This document shows, piece after piece, positions 8,723 through 19,000 of a DNA stretch of 64,000 nucleotides; the first letter of the stretch is position 1, and each line of letters begins with the position of its first letter. The stretch lies in NCBI GenBank assembly GCA_030148985.1, contig JASBSJ010000033.1, positions 17,538 to 81,537 on the forward strand, in the 5' to 3' direction. The DNA is from Sphingopyxis sp. GTDB lineage: Bacteria; Pseudomonadota; Alphaproteobacteria; Sphingomonadales; Sphingomonadaceae. The translations under genes were made by a program, and so were the position numbers. The notes under the pieces are model-generated. The model ran no database searches. It saw only the letters and a program-made list of their open reading frames with translations, and was not told the origin of the DNA.

Positions 8723-10045
8723 ATGACCCCTTTTCCCTGGTCCGACGTCGCGATCATCGCGGTGCTCATTCTTCTCAATGGCCTGTTCGCCATGTCCGAA
8801 CTGGCGATCGTCTCGGCGCGTGACCCGCGGTTGCAGGCCGCCGAAAAGCGCGGCAGCCGCGGGGCGAAGATCGCGCGGCAGCTCACTGCCGATCCAGGAC
8901 GTTTCCTGTCGACGGTGCAGGTCGGCATCACGCTGATCGCCATCCTTTCCGGCGCCTACTCGGGCGCCAGCCTGGGCGGCCCGGTGGGCGAACGGTTGCA
9001 GACGCTGTTCGGCCTCGACGACGAAACCGCGCTGACGGTCGGCTTTGCGACGGTGATCGCGGTCACGACCTATTTCTCGCTGATCGTGGGCGAACTGGTG
9101 CCCAAGCAATTCGCGCTCCGCGCGCCCGAACCGATCGCCATTTTCATAGCCTTGCCGATGCTGTGGCTGTCGAAAATCGGCGCGCCACTGGTGTGGCTGC
9201 TCGATCGCAGCTCGGCGCTGGTGTTTCGCCTGCTTGGCCTCAGCCGCGAATCGGAGGAGCGGGTGACCGCCGAGGAATTGCACCTGATCGTCGCCGAAGC
9301 GTCGAAATCGGGGGTGATCGAGGAGAGCGAACGCGCGATCATTTCGGGCGTCGTGCGCCTGGCCGATCGGCCGGTGCGCGAGGTGATGACCCCGCGTAAG
9401 GACGTCGACTGGATCGACGTTGCGCTCGATGCGCGCGGCCTGCGCGACCGGCTGCTCGAAACGCCGCACAGCCGTCTGCCGGTCGCGCGCGGGTCGGTCG
9501 ACGAGATCGTCGGCGTGGTGCAGGCGCGCGACATCGCCGCCGCGCTGTTCGCCGGGCAGACGCTCGATCTGGAACAGTTGATGCGTCCGGCGAGGGTCAT
9601 CCACGATCAGATCGACGCGATGGACGCGCTCGAAGCCTTGCGCGTTGCCGAGGTGCCGATGCTGCTGGTCCACGACGAATATGGCCATTTCGACGGGCTG
9701 GTCACGCCGGCGGACCTGCTTTCGGCGATCGCGGGCGAATTTGCGTCGGACCAGGACATTGGCAGCGAACCTTTTGTGGTCGAGCGCGACGATGGCAGCC
9801 TGCTGATCGCCGGGGCGATGCCCGCCGACCAGATGGCCGAGCGGCTGGGGATCGAGCTTGGCGACGACCGCGACTATGCGACCGCGGCGGGCCATGCGCT
9901 CGCCGTGCTGAAACATCTGCCCGAAGAGGGCGAAAGCTTTACCGACAAGGGCTGGAAGTTCGAGATTGTCGACATGGACGGGCGCAAGATCGACAAGCTG
10001 CTCGTCACCCAAATCCGCAAACCCAAGGGCTCCGAGGCCGAATAG
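8723..10045 (+). CDS. Hemolysin/CorC-type protein: CNNM (DUF21) + tandem CBS + CorC_HlyC domains
   Basis: 440 residues. An N-terminal transmembrane CNNM/DUF21 domain (residues about 1-190, with the early LLNGLFAMSELAIVSARDPR segment) is followed by two CBS modules (about 205-325, including VREVMTPRKDVDWID and a second repeat) and a C-terminal CorC_HlyC transporter-associated domain (about 345-435). Members are implicated in magnesium or cobalt efflux and are often misnamed hemolysins. The start has only a weak ribosome binding site. No close operon partner; the downstream gene is convergent. Confidence 0.9.
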   Translation: MTPFPWSDVAIIAVLILLNGLFAMSELAIVSARDPRLQAAEKRGSRGAKIARQLTADPGRFLSTVQVGITLIAILSGAYSGASLGGPVGERLQTLFGLDDETALTVGFATVIAVTTYFSLIVGELVPKQFALRAPEPIAIFIALPMLWLSKIGAPLVWLLDRSSALVFRLLGLSRESEERVTAEELHLIVAEASKSGVIEESERAIISGVVRLADRPVREVMTPRKDVDWIDVALDARGLRDRLLETPHSRLPVARGSVDEIVGVVQARDIAAALFAGQTLDLEQLMRPARVIHDQIDAMDALEALRVAEVPMLLVHDEYGHFDGLVTPADLLSAIAGEFASDQDIGSEPFVVERDDGSLLIAGAMPADQMAERLGIELGDDRDYATAAGHALAVLKHLPEEGESFTDKGWKFEIVDMDGRKIDKLLVTQIRKPKGSEAE

Positions 10046-10055
10046 GTCGGGCCTA

Positions 10056-10108
10056 AAAGCCACAAAAGCCCCGCACGTGCGCACTCAAACTGTGTCCTTT
10101 GTGGCTTT
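10056..10108. terminator. Inverted repeat after the CBS/CorC gene, possible terminator
   Basis: Two 11-base arms, AAAGCCACAAA at 10056-10066 and its complement at 10098-10108, enclose a 31-base loop immediately after the CBS/CorC stop. There is no clean T-run, so intrinsic termination is uncertain. It directly abuts the larger hairpin element to its right. Confidence 0.4.
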
Positions 10109-10109
10109 A

Positions 10110-10282
10110 GAGCCTGAAGAGGTTAGGTTGATGCATCGGCCCGCCCCGCAGGGGTTGTCCTGGGAAGCCCGCCGGACAGCGTCGCGGCGCTTGCAGGGGC
10201 CACCAGCCCCTCCTGCACGCCGCTCCTCGCCGGCGAACTTCCCAGGACAATCACGATGCATCAACCTAACCTCTTCAGGCTC
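10110..10282. repeat. 173-bp hairpin element with 29-bp perfect terminal inverted repeats (MITE-like)
   Basis: Perfect 29-base inverted repeats at 10110-10138 and 10254-10282 bound the element. Inside are a second perfect arm pair (10155-10167 with 10238-10250), a third (10170-10175 with 10230-10235) and a central GCAGGGGC / GCCCC-TCCTGC pair around 10193-10215. The three bases flanking each end are TTA (10107-10109 and 10283-10285), as expected of a short target duplication. No coding sequence inside. The right arm supplies the stop codon of the HTH gene at 10275. Compatible with a non-autonomous transposable element, but not proven. Confidence 0.65.
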
Positions 10283-10688
10283 TTAGCGGCGCCGCATCCT
10301 CGCGCAGCGCCGAATGGACAATGGCCATGTCGGGTCCGCCGGTGACGTCGATCGCACCGCCGCGCAATATGCGGACGGTGGTGATGCCGTTGATCGCGCG
10401 GTCCATCGCATAATCGAATTGCCGCATTCGCCCCATGGCGATGGCGCGGTCCCACGCGGCCGCGAAACTCGCGGCATCGGGGCGTTCGCGCAGGCGATAG
10501 GCGGAGCGGCGGCCCATCCCTACTGCGCGGGCGGCCTGCCCGACCGAACCCATCGCTTCGAGTGCGCGGATGAAACATTGCTGCACCTCGGGCGCCCAGC
10601 CGTCGGCGCGCTTGCGCTGTTGCGCGACGGGATGGAAGGCGAGGCTGGTGCCGGCGAGCAGCGGCGGGGTGATGGCTTGGGTGTCCAT
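10275..10688 (-). CDS. Small HTH protein, probably 3'-truncated by the hairpin element
   Basis: 137 residues. After an unstructured N terminus, residues about 35-70 look like a helix-turn-helix of the kind seen in phage terminase small subunits or transposase N termini (EVQQCFIRALEAMGSVGQAA, then MGRRSAYRLRERPDA). The rest (AAWDRAIAMGRMRQFDYAMDRAINGI) is an amphipathic continuation. The last residues L-R-A and the stop TGA are read into the terminal repeat of the adjacent element, so the native C terminus may be lost. No partner gene nearby. Function unknown; similar proteins occur in other sphingomonads as far as I recall. Confidence 0.6.
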   Translation of the reverse strand: MDTQAITPPLLAGTSLAFHPVAQQRKRADGWAPEVQQCFIRALEAMGSVGQAARAVGMGRRSAYRLRERPDAASFAAAWDRAIAMGRMRQFDYAMDRAINGITTVRILRGGAIDVTGGPDMAIVHSALREDAAPLRA

Positions 10689-10743
10689 TCACGAGTTTGG
10701 AGCATAGCGGAGCTGTGTAGGAAAGGCTTTTTTGAGGCGGCGG

Positions 10744-10866
10744 TTTTGGGGTGGGGAGCGGACGTTCCAATAGACCGTCGCCCCCGCGAAGGCGGGGGCC
10801 ACCGTCGGCCTTTTCCCGCGTCGCTGCGTAAACCGACAGCGGCCCCCGCCTTCGCGGGGGCGACGG
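10744..10866. repeat. Composite palindromic repeat with GGGGTGGGGAG flank
   Basis: A 23-base segment at 10744-10766 (core GGGGTGGGGAG ... GACGTT) is followed by a perfect 26-base inverted repeat, arms 10775-10800 and 10841-10866, with CCCCCGC/GCGGGGG cores. The same flank recurs at 34502-34523 and, inverted, at 57914-57937, each time next to a different palindrome. Together with the next repeat this accounts for most of the 335-bp gene-free stretch 10689-11023, in which I see no gene. Confidence 0.75.
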
Positions 10867-10897
10867 CTGGTTTCGGTCGGAACGCGGCATTCTATAA

Positions 10898-10972
10898 GAT
10901 TCGCGCAGAGGCGCAGAGAGCGCAGAGGGGAGTGCGCTTCAACTCTGCGATCTCTGCGCCTCTGCGCGAATC
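10898..10972. repeat. Inverted repeat of GCGCAGAGGCGCAGAG type
   Basis: Two 30-base arms (10898-10927 and 10943-10972) complement each other with one mismatch and enclose a 15-base loop. Each arm contains the internally repetitive GCGCAGAGGCGCAGAG. It lies downstream of the HHH-protein gene and could act as a transcriptional end for it, though there is no T-run. Confidence 0.75.
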
Positions 10973-11023
10973 CTGTTCCAATACGGCCCTTCGCGCAAAA
11001 GACCGCTTCCGGTCGAATCGCCC

Positions 11024-11785
11024 TTAAAGCTCGCCCCCCAGCGCACCATATTTTGCCTCGAACCCGGCCTTGTCGCCGCGCGCGAGATAGGCGGCCTGGT
11101 CGATCAGATTGTCGCGTGCGATGCGGCCCTGGAAGGCGCCGAGCTGCGGGTCGATGCGCGCGATGTCGGCGTCGGTCCAGTCGGCGATCTGCTGGAAACG
11201 CGTAACGCCAAGGCCGTTCAGCAGGACGACGAGCTTGGGGCCGACGCCCTTCAGCAGTTGCAGATTGTCTGCCTTGGCGACCGTTGGCGCAGGCGCAGGC
11301 GCAGGCGCAGGCGGCGACGGGACGGTCGGCTCGGCGGGAATGGCTGCGGCGTCGGCTGGTGGTTTGGCCGCGGCCTTTTTCACCGTGGCTTTCGCGGCCG
11401 GGGCTTTGGTTGCCGTCTTCTTTGCCGCCGGTTTGGGCTTGGCAGCGGGCCTGGGCGGCGCCTCGGCCACAGGCTCTGCGGCAGGCGCCGGAGGCGGCGC
11501 TGCAACGGGTTCGGGCGCTGGCGCCTTGGCCGCGGGTTCGGCGGCGGGCGGGGGGGTGGGAGCGACGGGTTGCGGCTTGGGCTCGATCGGCTTGAAGCGC
11601 GCGGGTTCGGCGGCGATGATCTCGGGCTTTGCCGGTTCGAGCGGCTTGGCGGGCTTGGCCGGTTCGACGGTCGGCGGCGCGATCTCGGCGGGCCTGGCGC
11701 GGCCGAACAGCCACCAGAGCAGCACGACGGCCACGACGAGGCCGACGACCGCGATAATCCAGTTTTCCTGAAGCCAAGTCATCAC
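11024..11785 (-). CDS. Membrane-anchored Pro/Ala-rich protein with C-terminal helix-hairpin-helix domain
   Basis: 253 residues in three parts: one N-terminal membrane span (residues about 8-27), an Ala/Pro/Lys-rich low-complexity linker (about 30-170), and a C-terminal HHH-like domain. That domain starts LQLLKGVGPKLVVLLNGLGV and continues QIADWTDADIARID. The same kind of domain is found at the end of NuoE-like and ribosomal L21-like fusions in alphaproteobacteria. The linker includes four tandem GGCGCA units at 11286-11309. Role unknown; the topology suggests a cytoplasmic nucleic-acid- or protein-binding module tethered to the membrane. Confidence 0.75.
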   Translation of the reverse strand: MMTWLQENWIIAVVGLVVAVVLLWWLFGRARPAEIAPPTVEPAKPAKPLEPAKPEIIAAEPARFKPIEPKPQPVAPTPPPAAEPAAKAPAPEPVAAPPPAPAAEPVAEAPPRPAAKPKPAAKKTATKAPAAKATVKKAAAKPPADAAAIPAEPTVPSPPAPAPAPAPTVAKADNLQLLKGVGPKLVVLLNGLGVTRFQQIADWTDADIARIDPQLGAFQGRIARDNLIDQAAYLARGDKAGFEAKYGALGGEL

Positions 11786-11871
11786 GATCTCCCTGTTTTG
11801 GGGGCCAGATTATGCGCGCGCGGTCCTCGCGTCCAGCCCTGGTCGGTTTCGACCGGGCGGAACGAGACGGA

Positions 11872-13149
11872 TTATTTTGCCTCGCGCGCGACCTCGCGCC
11901 AGCCGATGTCGCGGCGGCAGAAGCCGCTGGCGAAATCGATTCGGTCGAGCGCGGCATAGGCGCGTGCTTGCGCCTCGGTCACACTCTTGCCCGTCGCAGT
12001 GACATTCAGCACGCGCCCTCCCGCGGCGACGAGCGTGCGGTCCTCGCGCGCGGTGCCGGCGTGGAAGACGCGCACGCCCCCCGCTTCGGCATCGGCGATG
12101 CGGCGGATCGCGCCGCCTTTCTCCGGCGTCCCCGGATAGCCGTTTGCCGCCATCACGACGGTGAGCGCATAGTCGTGCAAAAAGGCGGGCGGTTCGGCCT
12201 GGGCCAGCTGGCCCGTCGCGGCGGCGTGGAGCAGCGCAGCAAGGTCGCCGCGGAAGCGCATCATCAGCACTTGGCATTCGGGGTCGCCGAACCGGCAATT
12301 ATATTCGATCAGCTTCGGCTCTTCGGCGGTGAGCATCAGCCCGGCAAAGAGCACGCCGACATAAGGCGTGCCCTCGGCGGCGAGCGTTTTGACCGTCGGG
12401 CGGATGATGCGATCCATCACCGCCGCCTCAAGGTCGGCGGTCAGGACGGGGGCGGGGCTGTAGGCGCCCATGCCGCCGGTGTTCGGACCCGTGTCGCCGT
12501 CGCCGACGCGCTTGTGGTCCTGCGCGCTGCCGAAGGCGACGACGTTCTCGCCATCGGAAAGCGCGAAGAAGCTCGCTTCCTCGCCGGTCATGAACTCCTC
12601 GATCACCACCTCGGCGCCCGCACCGCCAAACGCGCCGGCGAACATGTCGGCGACCGCGGCTTCGGCGTCGGCGCGCGTTTCGGCAATGATGACGCCCTTG
12701 CCCGCGGCGAGGCCGTCGGCCTTGATCACCACGGGAATCGCAAAGCCGTCGAGCACGGCGAGCGCTTCGTCGGCGCTGGTGCAGCGGACATAGGCGGCGG
12801 TCGGGATGCGCGCGCGCGCGCACAGATCCTTGGTAAAGCCCTTCGACCCTTCGAGCCGCGCGGCGGCGGCCGACGGGCCGAAGACCGGGACGCCGATGGC
12901 GCGCAGCCGGTCGGCGAGGCCCGCGACGAGCGGCGCTTCGGGACCGACGACGACGAAATCGATGCCATGCGCGCGCACGAAGGCGATCAGGCCGTCGAGA
13001 TCATCGGCGGCAATCGGCACACATTCGGCGTGGAGTTCGATTCCCGGGTTGCCCGGCGCGGCATAGAGCTTGGCGCAGCTTGGCGATTGTGCCAGTTGCC
13101 AGCTCAGCGCGTGTTCGCGGCCCCCCGAACCGATGAGCAGGATATTCAT
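11872..13149 (-). CDS. purD: Phosphoribosylamine-glycine ligase
   Basis: 425 residues; the GAR synthetase step of purine synthesis. The sequence begins [15 protein letters not shown] and shows the ATP-grasp features [56 protein letters not shown] and [12 protein letters not shown]. The start at 13149 is set by the family N terminus and by AAAAGGAA a few bases upstream; the open frame continues further but that extension does not belong to PurD. Its start codon overlaps the start codon of the divergent xseA gene in the shared tetranucleotide CATG, so its promoter must lie inside xseA. Confidence 0.95.
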   Translation of the reverse strand: MNILLIGSGGREHALSWQLAQSPSCAKLYAAPGNPGIELHAECVPIAADDLDGLIAFVRAHGIDFVVVGPEAPLVAGLADRLRAIGVPVFGPSAAAARLEGSKGFTKDLCARARIPTAAYVRCTSADEALAVLDGFAIPVVIKADGLAAGKGVIIAETRADAEAAVADMFAGAFGGAGAEVVIEEFMTGEEASFFALSDGENVVAFGSAQDHKRVGDGDTGPNTGGMGAYSPAPVLTADLEAAVMDRIIRPTVKTLAAEGTPYVGVLFAGLMLTAEEPKLIEYNCRFGDPECQVLMMRFRGDLAALLHAAATGQLAQAEPPAFLHDYALTVVMAANGYPGTPEKGGAIRRIADAEAGGVRVFHAGTAREDRTLVAAGGRVLNVTATGKSVTEAQARAYAALDRIDFASGFCRRDIGWREVAREAK

Positions 13150-14575
13150 GGCAGTTCCTTTTCCCGATGAAGCGCCCGGCAACGGCACCGACGCGCGGCT
13201 GTTAGCCGAGGAGGCGCCCGGCGACAATGTGCCGCCGCTGTCGGTCAGCCAATTGTCGGCGGCGATCAAGCGGACGGTCGAGGACGGTTTTGCGCGCGTG
13301 CGCGTGCGCGGCGAGCTGTCGGGGGCGAAGCGCGCGGCGTCGGGACATTTTTATGCGGCGCTGAAGGACGATAATGCGCTGATCGACATGGTGATGTGGA
13401 AGGGGCAGGCGGCGCGGCTCGCCTTCCGGCCCGAGGACGGGATCGAGGTGATCGCGACCGGCAAGCTCACCACCTATCCGGGGCGTTCCAAATATCAGCT
13501 CGTCGTCGAAAGCCTGGAAATCGCGGGCGAAGGCGCGCTGATGCTGCTGTTCGAAAAGCTGAAGGCGCGGCTGGGCGGCGAGGGGCTGTTCGATCAGGGG
13601 CGCAAGCAGCCGCTCCCCTATCTGCCGCGCACGATCGGGGTGGTGACGTCGCCGACGGGTGCGGTGATCCGCGACATTCTCCACCGCCTTGCCGACCGCT
13701 GCCCGACGCATGTCATCGTCTGGCCGGTGCTGGTGCAGGGCGAGGGCGCGGCGGCGCAGGTCGCCAAGGCGATTCGCGGGTTCGACGCGCTGGCACCCGG
13801 CGGGCCGGTGCCGCGCCCCGACCTGGTGATTGTCGCGCGCGGCGGCGGGTCGATCGAGGATCTGTGGGCGTTCAACGAGGAGGTGGTCGTGCGCGCGATC
13901 GCCGATTGCCGCATCCCGACGATCAGCGCGGTCGGACACGAAACCGACGTGACGCTTGCCGACTATGCCGCCGACATGCGCGCGCCCACGCCGACCGCGG
14001 CGGCCGAGATGGCGGTTCCGGTGCGCGCCGAGCTGCGCGCGCAGCTTACGACCTGGGGCGGCCGGATGATCGGCGCCGCGAACCGGCATCAGGCGCTGGG
14101 CGGCGAGCGGCTGGCGGCGCTCGCGCGCCATTTGCCGCGACGCGACGCGCTCTATGCACCGCAGCGCCAGCGGCTCGACGATGCGGGCGAGCGGCTTGAC
14201 CGCGGACAAAGGCAGCGACTGACGATGCTGGGCGAGCGGCTCGGCGCGCGCGGCGCGGCGCTGCGGCCGAGCTTGCTCGCGCGGGCGTGGGACCGCGACC
14301 GTGCGAAGCTCGACGGGCTGGGGCGCCTGCTCGCGTCGCTCGACCCGCGCGCGCTGCTGTCGCGCGGCTATGCGATGGTGCGCGATGCTGGCGGCGCGAT
14401 CGTGACCAGCGCGGCTAAGGCGCGTGACGCGGGGCATCTGCGGCTCCAGTTCGCCGACGGCGAATTGCCCGTGACGGTCGGGGAGGGCGGCGATCCCGCG
14501 CCGTCGCCCGCGCCGCGCCCGGCGCGCAAGCCGCCGCCGCCCGCGCCGAAACCGGGGCAGGGCGAGCTGTTCTGA
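13148..14575 (+). CDS. xseA: Exodeoxyribonuclease VII large subunit
   Basis: 475 residues. With XseB it forms exonuclease VII, which degrades single-stranded DNA. An N-terminal OB-fold (about 30-130, [36 protein letters not shown]) precedes the catalytic region with [33 protein letters not shown] and [28 protein letters not shown] Pro-rich tail ends in GQGELF. The ATG at 13148 has GCAGGA upstream, inside purD. Further upstream in-frame starts lie deep in purD and are unlikely. No xseB is present in this window. Confidence 0.93.
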   Translation: MAVPFPDEAPGNGTDARLLAEEAPGDNVPPLSVSQLSAAIKRTVEDGFARVRVRGELSGAKRAASGHFYAALKDDNALIDMVMWKGQAARLAFRPEDGIEVIATGKLTTYPGRSKYQLVVESLEIAGEGALMLLFEKLKARLGGEGLFDQGRKQPLPYLPRTIGVVTSPTGAVIRDILHRLADRCPTHVIVWPVLVQGEGAAAQVAKAIRGFDALAPGGPVPRPDLVIVARGGGSIEDLWAFNEEVVVRAIADCRIPTISAVGHETDVTLADYAADMRAPTPTAAAEMAVPVRAELRAQLTTWGGRMIGAANRHQALGGERLAALARHLPRRDALYAPQRQRLDDAGERLDRGQRQRLTMLGERLGARGAALRPSLLARAWDRDRAKLDGLGRLLASLDPRALLSRGYAMVRDAGGAIVTSAAKARDAGHLRLQFADGELPVTVGEGGDPAPSPAPRPARKPPPPAPKPGQGELF

Positions 14576-14651
14576 TCGCGCAGGGGTGGCCCGCGCAGCC
14601 GATGCTGCTATAGTTCCGCCACACTCTTCCCGCCGAACGGATATACGAACC

Positions 14652-14864
14652 ATGTTGATCGCCAGCCGCAACCGCCTCGCCCGTCTGCGCTATGGGCCGA
14701 ACGGCTTTCGCGTCGTGTCGCCGGGCGATCATGTGCTGTGCGCGGTGACCGGCGTCGCGATCGGGCTCGATGAGCTACGCTACTGGTCGGTGGCGCGGCA
14801 GGAAGCCTATGCCAGCGCCGCGCTGTCGGTGCAGGCCGAACTGGACCCCGCGCGCACCGCATGA
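14652..14864 (+). CDS. DUF2093 family protein
   Basis: 70 residues. The whole protein fits the small alphaproteobacterial DUF2093 family: RLRYGPNGFRVVSPGDHVLCAVTG followed by IGLDELRYWSVARQEAYA. The start at 14652 matches the family N terminus; an in-frame upstream start at 14586 adds unrelated residues. It lies between xseA and the M23 gene, and its TGA overlaps the ATG of the latter, a typical arrangement for this family beside xseA. Function unknown. Confidence 0.88.
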   Translation: MLIASRNRLARLRYGPNGFRVVSPGDHVLCAVTGVAIGLDELRYWSVARQEAYASAALSVQAELDPARTA

Positions 14865-15775
14865 TGGCCGCTGCGGACGGGCGGTGCGCCGCGGCGCTTG
14901 CGCTGCTGATACTGGCGCCGGGGTGCGTTCCTGTAGCTGAACCCGAAGCCGGGCCGGCGCCTGCCATTGCCGCTCCGACTTCGACTCCCGCGCCGCCGCC
15001 CGCCCCGGTGCGCCGCGAACTGGTGCTGTCGGGCGCCGCCGAACAGGGCGCGGTCGTCACCGGGCGGGTGTCGGCGGGCGTGCGCAGCCTGGCGCTGGAC
15101 GGCAAGCCGGTTCCGGTCGCGCCCGATGGCGGCTTCCTCATCGGCTTCGACCGCGATGCGGGCGCGCAGGCCGAACTGGTTGCGACTTTCGCCGACGGGC
15201 AGCGCATCCGACGCCCGATCGCGGTGGCCGCGGGCCGCTGGCAACTCGAGCATATTAACGCGCCTTACCGTGGCAGCGCGTCGAGCGATGCCGAATTCGC
15301 CCGCCGCCGCCCCGCCGAACTGGCGGCGATTGGGGCGGCGCGCGCTAGAGAGGTCGAATCGGACGGATGGCGGCAGGCGTTTCGCTGGCCGGTGATGGGG
15401 CGGCTGTCGGGTTTTTTCGGGGCACAGCGTATCTATCAGGGCAAGCCCGGCGCCTATCACAGCGGCACCGACATCGCGGTGCCGGCGGGAACGCCGTTCG
15501 TCGCGCCCGCCGACGGGGTGGTGACGCTGGCGGCAGACGCCCCTTTCACGCTCGAGGGACATCTGCTGATCGTCGATCATGGCATGGGGTTGTCGAGCGC
15601 CTTCCTCCATTGCCAGCGACTCGACGTAAAGGTCGGCGACCGCGTCGTTCAGGGGCAGCGGCTGGGCACTGTCGGCCGCACCGGTCGCGCGACGGGGCCG
15701 CACATGCACTGGGGATTGAGTTGGCGCGGTTCGCGACTGGACCCCGGCAAGCTTGCCGGACCGATCGGCGGCTGA
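14861..15775 (+). CDS. M23 family metallopeptidase, probable lipoprotein
   Basis: 304 residues. The leader ends in APGC (C22), a weak lipobox, and is followed by a Pro/Ala-rich linker. The C-terminal LytM/M23 domain (about 180-290) has the zinc ligands H200 and D204 in HSGTD, H250 and the H281-M-H283 motif, so it should be an active peptidoglycan endopeptidase or a close relative. The gene starts ATGATG and overlaps the DUF2093 stop. It is the last gene before the receptor locus. Confidence 0.9.
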   Translation: MMAAADGRCAAALALLILAPGCVPVAEPEAGPAPAIAAPTSTPAPPPAPVRRELVLSGAAEQGAVVTGRVSAGVRSLALDGKPVPVAPDGGFLIGFDRDAGAQAELVATFADGQRIRRPIAVAAGRWQLEHINAPYRGSASSDAEFARRRPAELAAIGAARAREVESDGWRQAFRWPVMGRLSGFFGAQRIYQGKPGAYHSGTDIAVPAGTPFVAPADGVVTLAADAPFTLEGHLLIVDHGMGLSSAFLHCQRLDVKVGDRVVQGQRLGTVGRTGRATGPHMHWGLSWRGSRLDPGKLAGPIGG

Positions 15776-16049
15776 TCCGCTTGCGGCGATGCCGCGATGA
15801 AATCGTAACCGATGAAACAAAATGTCGCAAAATGCGGCATCGCAGCATCATGTGTGTCGCGACTTTCCGAGTTTGTTGCAAATACGTCACAATGCTTCGC
15901 GAAACCGTCACGAGCGGGGCAAATTTCCTTTACTCAAACTGAACGAGGGGTCATCCCGCACCCTATCGGGGCATCTGCGCGTGATGGCTTTGCATTGCCG
16001 CAACAGGGGCCCGGGTATCTTTTATCACTCAGTAGCAAGGGACTGCACT
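15776..16049 (+). other. Upstream region of the first TonB-dependent receptor
   Basis: This 274-bp gap holds no convincing gene. A short stem (GCGGC/GCCGC at 15783-15795) follows the M23 gene without a T-run. The segment 15810-15940 is less GC-rich than its surroundings and probably carries the receptor promoter. I could not fix -35 and -10 boxes with confidence. Confidence 0.5.
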
Positions 16050-19000
16050 GTGAAGAAAACCCAATTTTCCATGCTGAAACTGGGCGCGGCACCGCTGGTG
16101 CTTAGCGTTGCAATGGTTTCGGCGCCTGCTCAGGCGCAAGACGCTCCCAATGACGATGGTGAAGCGGCGATTGTCGTCACCGGTTCGCGTATCGCACGTC
16201 CGAACCTCGATTCGAGCAGCCCGGTCGCGGTGGTTACCGGCGATGCGACGGTCGAAAATGCGGATATCACGCTGGACACCTTCTTGAACACGCTGCCAGG
16301 CGTGAACCCGGCGGGCACGACGACGTCGAACAACCCCGGCAACGGTGGTCAGTCGAACATCGATCTTCGCGGCCTTGGCGCCAACCGCAACCTGATCCTG
16401 ATCAACGGTCGTCGCCCGATGGTGTCGCAACCGAACCAGACGGTCGATCTTAACACGATCCCGCAGGGTCTGATCGAGCGCATCGAAATCGTGACCGGTG
16501 GTGCTGGTGCGGCTTATGGCGCCGACGCCATCGCGGGCGTCGTCAACATGATCCTGAAGGACGATTTCGAAGGCATCGATCTTCGCGCGACCTATTCGAA
16601 CTCGGTTCCCAAGACCGACGCGCGCGAATATCAGATCAGCGGCATCATCGGCGGCAACTTTGCCGACGGCCGTGGTAACATCGCCTTCTCGGCCGAATAT
16701 TCGAAGCGTCAGGGGCTGATTAAGGCGCAGCGTGACTTCGCGTCGCAGGCAACCTCGACGACCAGTTCGTTCCCCACCGGCTCCTTTTCGAACAGCGCGT
16801 CGAACCCGATCAGCCAGGCTGCGGTCGATGCACTTTTCGCGAGCTACGGCGTTGCGGCGGACCAGTTGCCGCGCGTCAACCAGCTGGCGTTCAACTCGGA
16901 CGGTTCGCTGTTCGGCGTTGGTACGTTTAACAGCCCGGTCGAGGTCGCGAACTTTCGGTACGATCTCGATTCCCCGGCCAATCCAAATTTGAACTATTTT
17001 CCGGATTTCTATTCCTACAACTTCGATATCGTGAACATTCTGACCTTGCCGCTTGAGCGCAAATCAGCGTTCTTGACCGCGAAATATGAAATTTCGCCGG
17101 CTTTTGAAGTCTTCACCCAGGCAGGCTACACTGACTATTCGTCGGCAACGGCGCTGGCGCCGACGCCCGTCAGCACGGGTATTGTCAACACGGACAGCGA
17201 TGCGTCGGTGCTGAATGCTCGCTCGCCGCTCGTTGCACCCGGTCAGCGCATTACCGGTTTCGTTATCCCGACAACCAATCCTTTCATTTCGACGGATTTG
17301 GCTTCGCTTCTGGCCAGCCGCGCCGGCGACGATCCGCTTCTGACCGGTTCGGGTGCGACCGAAGGCTTCCGTATCGGTTATCGCTTCCTCGGCACCGGTC
17401 TTCGCGAACAGCAGCTCGATAACGAAGTCATTCAGGGCCTTATCGGTCTGCGCGGCGAATTTGCGCCGGGCTGGCGATATGAAACCTACTACAGCTGGGG
17501 TCAGACGACGATTGATCAGCGGGCGACGGGGAACGTGAACGTTCAGCGCGTTCAGGAACTGCTTGAAGCTCCCGATGGTGGCGTCAGCCTTTGCGACGGC
17601 GGCTTCAATCCGTTCGGCATCCAGCCGTTGTCGGCCGATTGTGTCGCCTATGTCGATGAAGTCGGCGTGACGCAGACGGTCTTCACGCAAAAGATCGCCC
17701 AAGCTTATGTTTCGGGTGAACTCGCCGATCTGCCGGGCGGCCCGCTCGGGGTTGTCTTCGGTGTCGAGCAGCGCAAGTTCAAGTATAGCTTCGATCCGGG
17801 CGCTCTGTTTGGTCCGATTGCCGGTTTCAACACCGGTACGCCGGACCTTGGAACCAACAAGTTCCTCGATTTCTTCGGCGAACTTCGTGCTCCGATCATG
17901 GACACGCTGGAACTCTCGTTGACCGCCCGCCATTCGAAAAGCGACTTTAACGACATAGCGAACGGCGTTAACGGTGCACCTTCTAAAGACTGGGCTTACG
18001 GCGGCACTATTAGCTGGTCGCCGATTGATCAGGTTCGCATACGTGCCGGCTATCAGCATTCGGTTCGCGCTCCGAACTTCGGCGAACTTTTCTCGGGTGG
18101 CGGTAGCTTCCCGCAGATTTTCGACCCTTGTTCGGTCAACAGCCAGTTCCGGCAGAATGGCGGCGCCGAAGCCCGTCAGCTCTGCATCGATACAGGCGTG
18201 AGCGCAGGCACGGTGGATACCTTCGTGGCGACTCCGGGTGCCCAGGCTTTCGTGACCATCACTGGCAACCCGAACCTGAAACCTGAAAAGTCGGATACCT
18301 TCACGGTCGGCGCAGTGTTCCAGGCTGGGGGCTTCACCGGCTCGATCGACTATTACAACATCAAGATCGAGGACACGATCTTCGGACCCGACGTCAACGA
18401 AATCATCGCATCCTGCTATGGTTACAATGACATAAACGCGGGCCTCGACGATGCGAGCCCCTATTGTGAGGGCCTTTTCCGGTCGAACAACAATATCGCT
18501 GCAATCTTCCTTCCGGAGGAACTTGGCGGCGATCCGGCGACCGGTTATTTCCAGGCGGTTAACCAAGGGTCGGTCAAGACTTCGGGTATCGATGTCCAGC
18601 TCGGCTATCGTTTGCCGACGCCGTTCATCAATGAAGACAGCGCGCTCAACATGAACCTGCTGCTCAACTATCTGATCGACTTCAAGAACGTCGGTCTTGG
18701 TGGTCTGAAAACCGACTATGCCGGCACTGCCTCCTATTTCGGTGCCGGCCTGGGAACCAGCTTCCCGCGCTGGAAGGCGACGCTCAATACCAAGCTGAAC
18801 ATCTCTCGCGAACTCAGCTTCGATACCCGCGTCCGCTTTATCGACTCGATGGCGAACCGCGCTTCGCGCCAATATGCGGGCGAAACGTTTACGGGTCCGG
18901 GCAGCGTCGTCTACTTTGACTTTGCCCTTCAGGCCGAAGTTGAAGCGCTGACCTTCCGTGTCGGCTTGAACAACGCTTTCGACAAGAAGCCGCCGACGTA

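Noticed and set aside
10110..10282. CRISPR or attenuator reading of the nested hairpin
   Set aside because: There are only two arms in inverted orientation, no series of direct repeats with spacers, and no cas genes nearby. No T-run and no leader peptide support an attenuator.
15822..16049. Upstream extension of the first receptor by 76 codons
   Set aside because: The extra residues carry no signal or domain, while GTG at 16050 has a ribosome binding site and opens directly into a signal peptide.
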